A DNA stretch of 64,000 nt from Paenalcaligenes sp052103955 (GTDB taxonomy: Bacteria; Pseudomonadota; Gammaproteobacteria; Burkholderiales; Burkholderiaceae_B), in contig JBQELO010000008.1 of assembly GCA_052103955.1 (NCBI GenBank), positions 92,580 to 156,579 on the forward strand, in the 5' to 3' direction. The notes beneath the pieces are model-generated. The model was not told the origin of the DNA, searched no databases, and worked only from the letters and a program-made list of their open reading frames with translations. The position numbers were made by a program, and so were the translations under genes. Below, in pieces: positions 7,221-14,575 of the stretch. The number at the start of each line of letters is the position of its first letter. The first letter of the stretch is position 1.

Positions 7221-9422
7221 TTAGAATGCGTAACGCTCGCGCTTGGCGGCGCTACGACGCTGGAACCAACCGATTACGTTGCGGCGAAGTTTTTCGCGCC
7301 AACGATCCCAGCCAGTAGGGTTATTAATGATTTGTGCACGGTAAAACGAGGGGCACAAAACTGCAGCGTGTGACACTTCACCGCACAGACCGCAACCCAC
7401 ACAGCTATTCATCACCGTAGCAACGGGATCAGTACGCAGAGCGTCAGGGTTGGGACGAATTGATAAGGACGGACAGCCCGATAACCGTATGCATGAGTGA
7501 TCACCCGTGCAGGTGTCAGAATCCACACCGAAGCGTTCGCGTACCACGCGTTTACCGTCCGTTAAGGCTTTACGCACTTGGCCACGTTCGCGGCGCTGTC
7601 TATTTAGCATGCACTCGCTTTGGGCGATCAGAACTTTGGGGCCTTTTTCTTCCGTCGTCAGTGCATCCCGTAAGGTTTCAGTCATGGCCTTAAGGTCGTA
7701 GGTGCGACGAATGGTACGCATCCACTCTACGCCAACCCCTTTCACGGCTTTCTCAATAGGGTGGTTTGTGCTGCGAGTCACGTTTTGAGCACGTGACGAC
7801 AAAATGTCCTGGCCGCCTGTGGCTGAGGTGTAGTTGTTGTCGATAATGATGGTGAGGTTATCGCTTTTGTTGAACACCGCATTGGCCACACCGCTTGTTA
7901 AGCCGTTGTGCCAGAAACCACCATCCCCCATCACGGAAATGGCACGCTTGTTGCTAGCGCTGGTGTTCAGCGCGGAAGCACCCGCACCACCTAAGCCATA
8001 GCCCATTGTGGTATTACCCAAATGGAAGGGTGGCAAAATAGAGAACAAGTGACAGCCAATGTCGGCGCTCACGTGGTGTGGGCCCAGTTCACGCTCTACT
8101 AATTTCATGGCGGTGAAAATAGGGCGTTCCGGGCAGCCAGTACAAAAACCTGGTGGGCGACCATGCACGTTCTGGTTTAAAGAGCCGGCAGGCAATACCT
8201 CAGCCGCTACAGCGGTAGCAGGGGCGGTTTGGCTCTGTACTGTTTCTTCTTTGAGCGGGATCACACGTGGTTTACGTGCGGGTAGTGGCTCAATACGGCC
8301 ATAGTGTTCTAAGTAGGCGCGCAACCCTTTTAGCATGGTTTGCGTGTTGTACTCGCCAGCCATAGGTAGGAAGTCTTTGCCGTGCAGCTCAGTCGTGCTT
8401 TTGGCTTTGCGCAAAATAGCCGAGATATTTTGCTCTACAAAGTTAGGTTGGCCTTCTTCTAGCACTAATACAGCACGTTTACCTTCACAAAAGCGCAGAA
8501 TTTCGGATTCTATTAAGGGGTATGCCACGTTCATTACGTACATGGGAATTTTGGATTCACCAAATACATCCGCCAGATCCAAATGCTCTAAGGCGCGAAT
8601 GACGTTGTTGTAGCCACCGCCTTGAACAATTAAACCTATGTCGTCGTGATTATCACCAAAGAACTCGTTGAGTTGGCGCGATTCGATGAACTCCACGGCT
8701 GCAGGCCAACGCTGTTCGATTTTTTCTTTTTCGTGCAAGAAGCTGGCGGGCGGCAACACAATGCGATCCAAGTCGCGTTGTGGGTTTTCCATGGCTTCTT
8801 TTAGCGAGAACTTGGCACGTCGGTTGTCGGAAGCGACAAATTGGCCGTGTACGTGACAGGCACGTATGCGCAATTGCAGCATGACGGGCGTGTTACTGGC
8901 TTCAGACAGATCAAAGCCATCTTTCACTGCTTGCACAATACAGGGCAGATTAGGACGTGGGTCCAGCATCCACATCTGCGATTTCATGGCAAAAGCATGG
9001 CTACGCTCTTGCATAATAGAAGAGCCTTCGCCGTAGTCTTCACCCACAATAATCAGTGCGCCACCTTTTACACCGCCCGAGGCTAAGTTAGCCAAGGCGT
9101 CTGAGGCTACGTTAGTGCCTACCGTTGCTTTAAAGGTTACCGCACCGCGCAGTGGATAGTTAACCGAAGCAGCCAAGGACGCGGCGGCAGTAGCTTCGCT
9201 GGCACTGTTCTCGAAACGAATCCCGTTTTCAGTCAAGATGTCTTGGGCATCTGCCAATACATCCATTAAGTGTGAAATGGGGGCGCCTTGATAACCGGCC
9301 ACGTACGAAACGCCAGACTCTAACAGTGCTTTGGTAACGGCCAGAATGCCTTCACCACTAAACACTTCGCCTGCGCCTAGACGTAATAGCTCTACCTCTT
9401 TGACAAATGAACGCTCTGCCAT
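7221..9422 (-). CDS. iorA: Indolepyruvate ferredoxin oxidoreductase-type alpha subunit
   Basis: 733-residue catalytic subunit of a TPP-dependent 2-oxoacid:ferredoxin oxidoreductase, which decarboxylates an aryl 2-oxo acid and makes the CoA thioester while reducing ferredoxin. The N-terminal pyrimidine-binding domain begins near GAGEVFSGEGILAVTKALLE. The PP domain has CTGCPERP near residue 424 and the TPP motif GDG at 499-501 followed by DNNYTSATGG. The C-terminus carries iron-sulfur ligands: C674-x2-C677-x2-C680-x9-C690-P, plus a looser C638-x5-C644-x5-C650-P set. An excellent AAGGAGG site precedes the start. It heads the whole minus-strand block. No separate ferredoxin gene is in the window, so the electron acceptor is unknown. 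Confidence 0.87.
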   Translation of the reverse strand: MAERSFVKEVELLRLGAGEVFSGEGILAVTKALLESGVSYVAGYQGAPISHLMDVLADAQDILTENGIRFENSASEATAAASLAASVNYPLRGAVTFKATVGTNVASDALANLASGGVKGGALIIVGEDYGEGSSIMQERSHAFAMKSQMWMLDPRPNLPCIVQAVKDGFDLSEASNTPVMLQLRIRACHVHGQFVASDNRRAKFSLKEAMENPQRDLDRIVLPPASFLHEKEKIEQRWPAAVEFIESRQLNEFFGDNHDDIGLIVQGGGYNNVIRALEHLDLADVFGESKIPMYVMNVAYPLIESEILRFCEGKRAVLVLEEGQPNFVEQNISAILRKAKSTTELHGKDFLPMAGEYNTQTMLKGLRAYLEHYGRIEPLPARKPRVIPLKEETVQSQTAPATAVAAEVLPAGSLNQNVHGRPPGFCTGCPERPIFTAMKLVERELGPHHVSADIGCHLFSILPPFHLGNTTMGYGLGGAGASALNTSASNKRAISVMGDGGFWHNGLTSGVANAVFNKSDNLTIIIDNNYTSATGGQDILSSRAQNVTRSTNHPIEKAVKGVGVEWMRTIRRTYDLKAMTETLRDALTTEEKGPKVLIAQSECMLNRQRRERGQVRKALTDGKRVVRERFGVDSDTCTGDHSCIRLSGCPSLSIRPNPDALRTDPVATVMNSCVGCGLCGEVSHAAVLCPSFYRAQIINNPTGWDRWREKLRRNVIGWFQRRSAAKRERYAF

Positions 9423-9467
9423 CGTGTCCTCCTTGTGGTACTGCTTGTCGTATATTGGAATATTATT

Positions 9468-9496
9468 ATTTTCATATGAATATGTTTAGTTCTCAA
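9468..9496 (-). promoter_or_regulatory. Putative iorA promoter with overlapping palindrome
   Basis: On the minus strand TTGAGA (9491-9496) is followed after 17 bp by GAAAAT (9468-9473), a fair sigma70 match about 45 bp upstream of the iorA start. A perfect 10-bp palindrome, TTCATATGAA at 9471-9480, overlaps the -10 region and would be well placed for a repressor, plausibly one of the two MarR proteins. Confidence 0.4.
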
Positions 9497-9555
9497 TATA
9501 TTATTTGTGATGGTTTTCCCTGATAGGGTGTAAGGGGTAAATCGGGCGAGTGCGC

Positions 9556-9581
9556 AAAGTTTGGTATATTAGGCAAACTTT
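9556..9581. promoter_or_regulatory. Long dyad upstream of divergent marR, candidate MarR operator
   Basis: Perfect 8-bp arms AAAGTTTG (9556-9563) and CAAACTTT (9574-9581) are separated by 10 bp containing TATATT, a possible -10 hexamer for the marR gene starting at 9602. The size and position fit an autoregulatory MarR operator. No good -35 is seen for that -10. Confidence 0.5.
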
Positions 9582-9601
9582 TTGACTCTATTGGCCACGT
9601 A

Positions 9602-10057
9602 ATGACCGCCCCTACAGCAGATAAATTTGTATTCGTTGATGATTATTTACCCGCTTTGTTGGCTCAGGCTAGCCTGATTATCTCTACCGAATTCCACCAA
9701 GTGGTATTAAAGAAGGGCCTGTCTATTACCGAGTGGCGTGTACTGTCTACGTTGTCTGGGGCTGGCGTGGTCAGCGTGGGGCATTTGGCGCGTATTGCAA
9801 CGAGTAAGCAGCCTACGGTTACGCGTGTGGTCGATAAAATGGTGGGCGCAGGGTATATATGCCGCGTTCCGCATTCGGGCGACAGGCGCGTGACCTTAGT
9901 AGAGATTACCGAAGAGGGGCAGGTGCTAATTTCGGGTTTGATCCAAGAGGCTAAGCATCATGAGTCAGAGGTGATTCGACGTTTGCAGCCACTGGATATT
10001 GATATGCTGAAAGATACGCTGCGTAGTTTGATTGCAGAGACGCGTAGTGAGGATTGA
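9602..10057 (+). CDS. MarR-family transcriptional regulator divergent from iorA
   Basis: 151-residue winged-helix regulator. The HTH spans VGHLARIATSKQPTVTRVVDKM and the wing has the typical GDRRVTLVEITEEG. It is divergent from iorA across a 179-bp AT-rich gap with a candidate operator dyad just before the start codon, so it probably controls iorAB and itself. It is distinct from the MarR at 5017-5532, giving the catabolic block two regulators. No clear Shine-Dalgarno is visible. The inducer is unknown; an aromatic acid, oxo acid or CoA ester would be typical. Confidence 0.88.
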   Translation: MTAPTADKFVFVDDYLPALLAQASLIISTEFHQVVLKKGLSITEWRVLSTLSGAGVVSVGHLARIATSKQPTVTRVVDKMVGAGYICRVPHSGDRRVTLVEITEEGQVLISGLIQEAKHHESEVIRRLQPLDIDMLKDTLRSLIAETRSED

Positions 10058-10121
10058 TGCAGTAACGGCTGTATTCATTGCATACGCTGGAGGCTGATGG
10101 CATTCATCGCACGCGCTGAGG

Positions 10122-10179
10122 GACTGCGGAACAACTTTTTGTGATTTGAGATACCAAATCAAAAAAGTTTTCCTCCGTC
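10122..10179 (+). repeat. Palindromic repeat, copy A
   Basis: Hairpin with 6-base loop AGATAC flanked by GTGATTTG and CAAATCA, continuing into AACTTTTT / AAAAAAGTT and closed by CGGA / TCCG. Core and flanks match copy B (13692-13750) closely, and copy C (10370-10431) on the other strand. It lies between convergent genes. Confidence 0.75.
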
Positions 10180-10369
10180 TCCTCTGAACTATCGCAATTG
10201 ATAGGTTTGCAGCCCTTTCTTATGTGACAGTGATTAGGCATTCGGAATGCCAGTTTCTGCCTGCGATGAACTCTTAATCACTAGAGGTTTTAGTAAACAT
10301 TCCCTTTAGTGATTCCAGAAGGATCAATGACGTCAGCAACCTCCAAAGCAAAGACCGTTGCAAGCGATG

Positions 10370-10431
10370 GAGGAAAGGCGGATGGAAGTATTTTTTTATT
10401 TGGTGTCTCAAATAAAAAAATACTTTCGCAG
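10370..10431 (-). repeat. Palindromic repeat, copy C (reverse orientation)
   Basis: Read on the minus strand this has the same AGACAC loop and TTTGAG / CCAAAT core as copies A and B, but the stem differs on both sides together: AAGTATTTTTTTATTTG (plus 10386-10402) pairs perfectly over 17 bp with 10409-10425. The paired changes relative to A and B indicate that structure rather than sequence is kept. Confidence 0.72.
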
Positions 10432-10560
10432 CCTTAGGCTCATGCAGCCCAGTCGTTAGTAAGCGGGCTTTTGCAGAGCACTAAAAAAAAGCGTCCACAC
10501 ACAACTATAGCCACACTTCTGCGCGATAAGAGGGAAATAGGGGAGTAAGGGGAAAGACTG

Positions 10561-10586
10561 AACCGCTTGAAATCATCCAAGCGGTT
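10561..10586. terminator. Hairpin between convergent marR and thioredoxin genes
   Basis: Perfect 9-bp stem AACCGCTTG / CAAGCGGTT with an 8-base loop, followed by TTTTC on the plus strand (counting the last stem bases). It sits 11 bp beyond the thioredoxin stop codon and could end transcription from either side, though the T-run is short. Confidence 0.5.
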
Positions 10587-10597
10587 TTCAAGCATAC

Positions 10598-10975
10598 TTA
10601 GGCGTCAGGAGCCTGTTTTTGCTGGTCCGCAATTTCGGCATGCACTTGCTGCATGTCTACGGCTTTTACTTGAGAAACTAATTCTTCCAACTGAGACTCA
10701 GACAGAGCACCAGAGTGGGAAAACAGCAGTACGCGTTCGCGAAATACCATGATGGTAGGGATAGAGCGGATACGCAGTGCAGCGGCTAATTCCTGCTCTT
10801 CTTCCGTATTTACTTTGGCGAAAACAATATCGTCGTGTTTTTCGGAAACCTTTTCAAAGGTTGGGCCAAATTGGCGGCAAGGGCCACACCATGGCGCCCA
10901 GAAATCGATAATCAGAGGCTTTTCGCCTTCGATGCTGTCTTGAAAAGTATTTTGCGTGAGTTCTACAGTGCTCAT
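10598..10975 (-). CDS. Thioredoxin family protein
   Basis: 125-residue thioredoxin with the active site FWAPWCGPC, cysteines at 30 and 33, and the cis-proline loop RSIPTIMVF. It reduces protein disulfides in the cytoplasm; no signal peptide is present. It is slightly longer than E. coli TrxA because of a charged Gln/Lys-rich tail after residue 105. Two variations from TrxA are seen: RQFGPTFE after the active site and a FRERVLLFSHSGALS segment in place of the usual KGE loop. An AGAAGG site precedes the ATG. It appears monocistronic, flanked by hairpins. Confidence 0.88.
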   Translation of the reverse strand: MSTVELTQNTFQDSIEGEKPLIIDFWAPWCGPCRQFGPTFEKVSEKHDDIVFAKVNTEEEQELAAALRIRSIPTIMVFRERVLLFSHSGALSESQLEELVSQVKAVDMQQVHAEIADQQKQAPDA

Positions 10976-11071
10976 GAGCCGGACCTTCTAAAAAGAGAGC
11001 AAACAGTCGCTGGGACAGTGAGTGAACTGCCAGTGTAGCGCGTTTAGGTGCTATTGCAACGCTCTGCAGTT

Positions 11072-11109
11072 ACAAAAACGGCAACAGAATATAAGCTTCT
11101 GTCGCCGTT
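11072..11109 (-). terminator. Rho-independent terminator of the purine permease gene
   Basis: On the minus strand AACGGC-x-ACAGAA pairs with TTCTGT-x-GCCGTT (11077-11109) and is followed by TTTTTG. It lies about 20 bp past the permease stop codon. Confidence 0.75.
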
Positions 11110-11130
11110 AGTGACTACGAAATACGAGAC

Positions 11131-12417
11131 TTATTCGAAGGTGTACTTCGCAATAAATAGCACCGCCACAATGATGGTAGCAGGGTGCATGTCACGGAAT
11201 TTGCCTGTAATGGTCTTGATCACAACATAGCTGATAAAGCCAAATGCCAAGCCGTTTGCAATGGAGTATGTAAATGGCATCGCTAGGGCTGTCAGGGCAG
11301 CAGGGGCCGCCTCGGTAACATCATTCCAGTCAATGTCACCCAGCTCACGCAGCATCAAGCACGCTACATACAGCAATGCTGGTGCGGTAGCGTATGGGGG
11401 TACTACACCGGCAAGAGGCGAGAAGAACAAAGCCAGCAAGAACATGGCTGCGATGACCAATGCCGTCATCCCTGTGCGACCACCAGCTTGTACGCCAGAG
11501 GCGCTTTCTACGTAGGCAGTAGTACTGCTAGTACCAATCATAGAACCCGCCACAATGGCTGTACTGTCAGCCAACAGTGCACGGTTCAAGCGGTTGGGTT
11601 TACCTTCAGGAAGCAGGTTGGCGCGTTTGGCTACACCAATCATAGTGCCGGTAGCATCAAAGATCTCTACCAATACCAACACCAGAATAACGTGCACTAC
11701 ACCCATGGACAGTGCGCCCATGATGTCCAATTGCAAGAAAGTAGGTGCAATGCTGGGTGGCATAGACATTAAGCCGTGGTATTCACTGTGGCCCAGTTGA
11801 ATGGACAGCAGGGTAATGACCAAAATACCAATCAAAATTGCGCCACGAACTTTCAGTGCATCCAGTGCGGCAATGATGAAGAAACCTAACACAGCATAGA
11901 GCGCGGCAGGTTCAGTCAGGCTACCCAAGCCTACTTTCGTGGCAGGGTTAGGTACCACGATTTGTGCATTGGATAGGGCAATCAAGCCAAGGAATAAACC
12001 AATACCGGCAACGATGGCTGATCGTAATGAACGGGGTATGCCATCAACGATCCAGCTACGTATGCCTGAGACGGTAAGAATCAGGAAGATAATCCCTGAA
12101 ATAAAGACCGCACCCAGTGCTTGTTGCCATGTAAAGCCCAACGTACCTACGATGGTGAAGGCAAAAAAGGCGTTTAACCCCATGCCAGGCGCCATACCAA
12201 TAGGCCAGTTAGCCACGAAGGCCATAATCAACGAACCAATGATAGCGGCCACGCAGGTCGCAACAAAGATAGCGTTGCGATCCATGCCGGTAGACGACAG
12301 AATCTCTGGGTTCACAAAAATAATGTACGACATGGTCAGGAAGGTGGTTACCCCTGCCAAGATTTCTGTTTTGATGTTGGTTCCATGCTCTCTTAGTTTG
12401 AATAGCTGTTCAAACAT
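11131..12417 (-). CDS. NCS2-family purine permease (AzgA/GhxP-like)
   Basis: 428-residue inner-membrane proton symporter for purine bases, probably hypoxanthine, guanine or adenine. The N-terminal segment LREHGTNIKTEILAGVTTF and the following GMAPGMGLNAFF are hallmarks of the AzgA branch of NCS2 transporters rather than the uracil/xanthine branch. Many hydrophobic segments run to the end, consistent with the family's 14-helix fold. A GGGGAAG ribosome site precedes the ATG. It is divergent from tsaD and has its own terminator. No purine riboswitch is recognised in the upstream 190 bp. Confidence 0.88.
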   Translation of the reverse strand: MFEQLFKLREHGTNIKTEILAGVTTFLTMSYIIFVNPEILSSTGMDRNAIFVATCVAAIIGSLIMAFVANWPIGMAPGMGLNAFFAFTIVGTLGFTWQQALGAVFISGIIFLILTVSGIRSWIVDGIPRSLRSAIVAGIGLFLGLIALSNAQIVVPNPATKVGLGSLTEPAALYAVLGFFIIAALDALKVRGAILIGILVITLLSIQLGHSEYHGLMSMPPSIAPTFLQLDIMGALSMGVVHVILVLVLVEIFDATGTMIGVAKRANLLPEGKPNRLNRALLADSTAIVAGSMIGTSSTTAYVESASGVQAGGRTGMTALVIAAMFLLALFFSPLAGVVPPYATAPALLYVACLMLRELGDIDWNDVTEAAPAALTALAMPFTYSIANGLAFGFISYVVIKTITGKFRDMHPATIIVAVLFIAKYTFE

Positions 12418-12610
12418 AAGGCTTCCCCTGTGAAATAAATAGTGTGTGTTGCGCTCTGAGCTATTTGCTGCGAGGCAGATTTTAGACCTTTTGCACGCAT
12501 TGTGGTGGGGAATGCAGGGTATATCATCATGCGGGCTTGCTGATAAGGCTTATGTCTCTCAACGTAGAAGCTTAGCGGGATGGGCTGCTTTCGCAGTACA
12601 ATTATTAGCT

Positions 12611-13657
12611 ATGAAAATACTCGGTTATGAAAGCTCGTGCGATGAAACGGGCGTTGCAATAGTTTGTACAGAAAAAGGCCTGTTAGGCCATGCTCTGCAC
12701 AGTCAAATCGCCATGCACCAACATTACGGTGGCGTGGTGCCCGAACTCGCCTCCAGAGACCACATTCGACGCGCGTTACCGCTGACGCGTGAGGTGTTGG
12801 AGCAAACCGGCTTGAGTCTGTCCGATATAGATGCGGTTGCTTATACAGCAGGGCCGGGTTTGGCGGGGGCGTTGTTGGTGGGTGCTAGCGTGGCCCGATC
12901 CCTAGCGTGGGCCTTAGACTTACCGGCTATTCCTGTACATCACCTGGAAGGCCATTTGTTGTCGCCGTTGTTGGCAGAGCCTAGGCCCGATTTTCCGTTT
13001 GTCGCCCTGCTGGTATCGGGTGGTCATACCCAATTGATGCGCGTAGATGGCGTAGGCCAATACGAACTGTTGGGCGAAACCCTAGACGATGCGGCTGGCG
13101 AAGCCTTTGATAAAAGTGCGAAGTTGATGGGGTTGGGTTACCCAGGTGGTCCCGCGTTGTCCAACATGGCACAAAAAGGCAATGCAGAAGCCGTGGTGTT
13201 ACCTCGTCCTATGCTGCATAGCAAAGACCTAGACTTCAGTTTCAGCGGTTTGAAAACGGCTGTGTTGCTGAAGATGAAAGAGCTAAAAGTTAAGTACGAC
13301 AACGAGGTGCCTGAAGAACAACTGGCTAATCTCGCAGCAGGGACCGAGGCCGCTATTGTGGATGTGCTGGCAGCGAAGGCAATACGCGCTCTAAAAGAAA
13401 CGGGTTTGAAGCGTTTAGTGGTGGCGGGTGGTGTGGGGGCGAACTTGCCGCTGCGTAACCGCTTGCTGACACAGGCCGCGAAGCTCAAAGCAGAGGTGTT
13501 TTTCCCGCCTGTTGCGTTGTGTACTGACAATGGCGCCATGATCGCTTTTGCGGCAGCCATGCGGGCGAATGCGGGCTTATTGCCTGAGAACTTGAAGAAT
13601 CCTAGTTTTACGGTACGCCCGCGGTGGGAGTTAAGTGAGGCGGGGGCACTGTATTAA
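12611..13657 (+). CDS. tsaD: tRNA N6-adenosine threonylcarbamoyltransferase TsaD
   Basis: Catalytic subunit that transfers threonylcarbamoyl to A37 of ANN-decoding tRNAs, acting with TsaB and TsaE, which are not in this window. 348 residues. The Kae1/Qri7 signature is complete: MKILGYESSCDETGVA at the start and metal-binding H111 and H115 in VHHLEGH, plus CTDNGAMIAFA near the C-terminus. The open frame continues 55 codons upstream to 12446 but that part has no family similarity, so the ATG at 12611 is used. No Shine-Dalgarno is visible before this ATG, and a TACAAT hexamer ends only 8 bp upstream, which raises the possibility of a leaderless message. Confidence 0.95.
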   Translation: MKILGYESSCDETGVAIVCTEKGLLGHALHSQIAMHQHYGGVVPELASRDHIRRALPLTREVLEQTGLSLSDIDAVAYTAGPGLAGALLVGASVARSLAWALDLPAIPVHHLEGHLLSPLLAEPRPDFPFVALLVSGGHTQLMRVDGVGQYELLGETLDDAAGEAFDKSAKLMGLGYPGGPALSNMAQKGNAEAVVLPRPMLHSKDLDFSFSGLKTAVLLKMKELKVKYDNEVPEEQLANLAAGTEAAIVDVLAAKAIRALKETGLKRLVVAGGVGANLPLRNRLLTQAAKLKAEVFFPPVALCTDNGAMIAFAAAMRANAGLLPENLKNPSFTVRPRWELSEAGALY

Positions 13658-13691
13658 GGTGTAACGCAGCATTCATCGCTGATGCTGGGGT

Positions 13692-13750
13692 GACTGCGGA
13701 AGAATTTTTTGTGATTTGAGACACCAAATCAAAAAAATTTTCACTCCGCC
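13692..13750 (+). repeat. Palindromic repeat, copy B
   Basis: Same element as copy A: gactgcgga, then AATTTTTTGTGATTTG, loop AGACAC, CAAATCAAAAAAATT, closed by GCGGA / TCCGC. Similarity to copy A extends into flanking DNA (GCATTCATCGC upstream, CAGCC-TTTCT downstream), so the unit may exceed 100 bp. It fills the gap between convergent tsaD and plsY. Confidence 0.75.
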
Positions 13751-13824
13751 CCCCCGATGTGTTTAGCCGTTGTGGGTTGTACAGCCTTTTCTCACAAGCA
13801 ATCGGTCTCTATATCTAAAGACAC

Positions 13825-14451
13825 TTAGCCTTTCTTCTGACCTACTTTAGGTTCGGTGCCTTGAATGAGCCTACGGATGTTGGCACTGTGACGCCAGAGC
13901 AACAATGCGCAAATTAAAATTAAGCATAAGGCGATCACTCCGTTTAGTGGCCATAAGGTGCCTGCGCCTAGGAAGTAGTACATAGGGCTAAGCACAGCGG
14001 CTGTCAGCGCAGAGAGGGATGAATAACGGCTCGCGTAGAAGACGATTAGCCAGGTGGCAGCGGTGAGTAAGCCTAGCCAAATGTTCAGTGCTAACAGTAC
14101 GCCTAGAGCCGTTGCTACGCCTTTGCCGCCTTTGAATTTCAAGGTGCAAGGGAAAATATGACCCAGAAAAGCGGCTAATGCAGCCACGCCCGGTAAGCCG
14201 GTAGACAGGCCCCAGTGGCGCACGGCATACTGCGCTAGAAGTACCGCAACCACACCCTTAAGCATGTCGCCCAATAAGGTATAGACCGCGGCTTTCTTGT
14301 TTCCTGTACGTAAAACATTGGTAGCGCCTGGGTTGCCAGAGCCAAAGCTGCGCGGATCTGCTAAGCCCATACACTTGCTAACAATGACAGCAAAAGGCAG
14401 GGAGCCCAGAAGATAAGCAATAAGAGCGGTCAGAATAACACTGGGTAACAT
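13825..14451 (-). CDS. plsY: Glycerol-3-phosphate acyltransferase PlsY
   Basis: Membrane acyltransferase that uses acyl-phosphate to acylate glycerol-3-phosphate, the first step of phosphatidic acid synthesis. 208 residues, with the three conserved cytoplasmic motifs: GSGNPGATNVLRTGNKKAA, KFKGGKGVATALG and a C-terminal RHSANIRRLIQGTE. About five hydrophobic segments are evident. It is divergent from surE over 124 bp and convergent with tsaD. The adjacent position to tsaD (ygjD-ygiH pair) is common in proteobacteria. Confidence 0.94.
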   Translation of the reverse strand: MLPSVILTALIAYLLGSLPFAVIVSKCMGLADPRSFGSGNPGATNVLRTGNKKAAVYTLLGDMLKGVVAVLLAQYAVRHWGLSTGLPGVAALAAFLGHIFPCTLKFKGGKGVATALGVLLALNIWLGLLTAATWLIVFYASRYSSLSALTAAVLSPMYYFLGAGTLWPLNGVIALCLILICALLLWRHSANIRRLIQGTEPKVGQKKG

Positions 14452-14575
14452 GGTTGTTTTGGGAAATGGTTGAAGAAGAAAATACTAAAATGGTGATTCT
14501 ACTGGCTTGATGATAAAAAACCAAAGCAGCAGGTACAATGTGAGCTGTGCCTCACTCTGTTTTTCGGGTTGAAAG

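Larger units (their letters stand above)
10058..10597. other. 540-bp gene-free spacer rich in inverted repeats
   Basis: No credible coding frame is seen between convergent marR and thioredoxin genes. The stretch holds two members of a hairpin repeat in opposite orientation (10122-10179 and 10370-10431), an imperfect direct repeat of about 30 bp just before the first (attcattgc / attcatcgc near 10074 and 10102), a perfect hairpin GGCATTC-G-GAATGCC (10237-10251), an AGTGATTA/TAATCACT pair near 10229 and 10275, and a terminator-like stem at 10561-10586. Confidence 0.6.

Noticed and set aside
12446..12610. Upstream extension of the tsaD frame
   Set aside because: The 55 added residues are unlike any TsaD N-terminus and the family alignment begins exactly at MKILGYESSCDETG.
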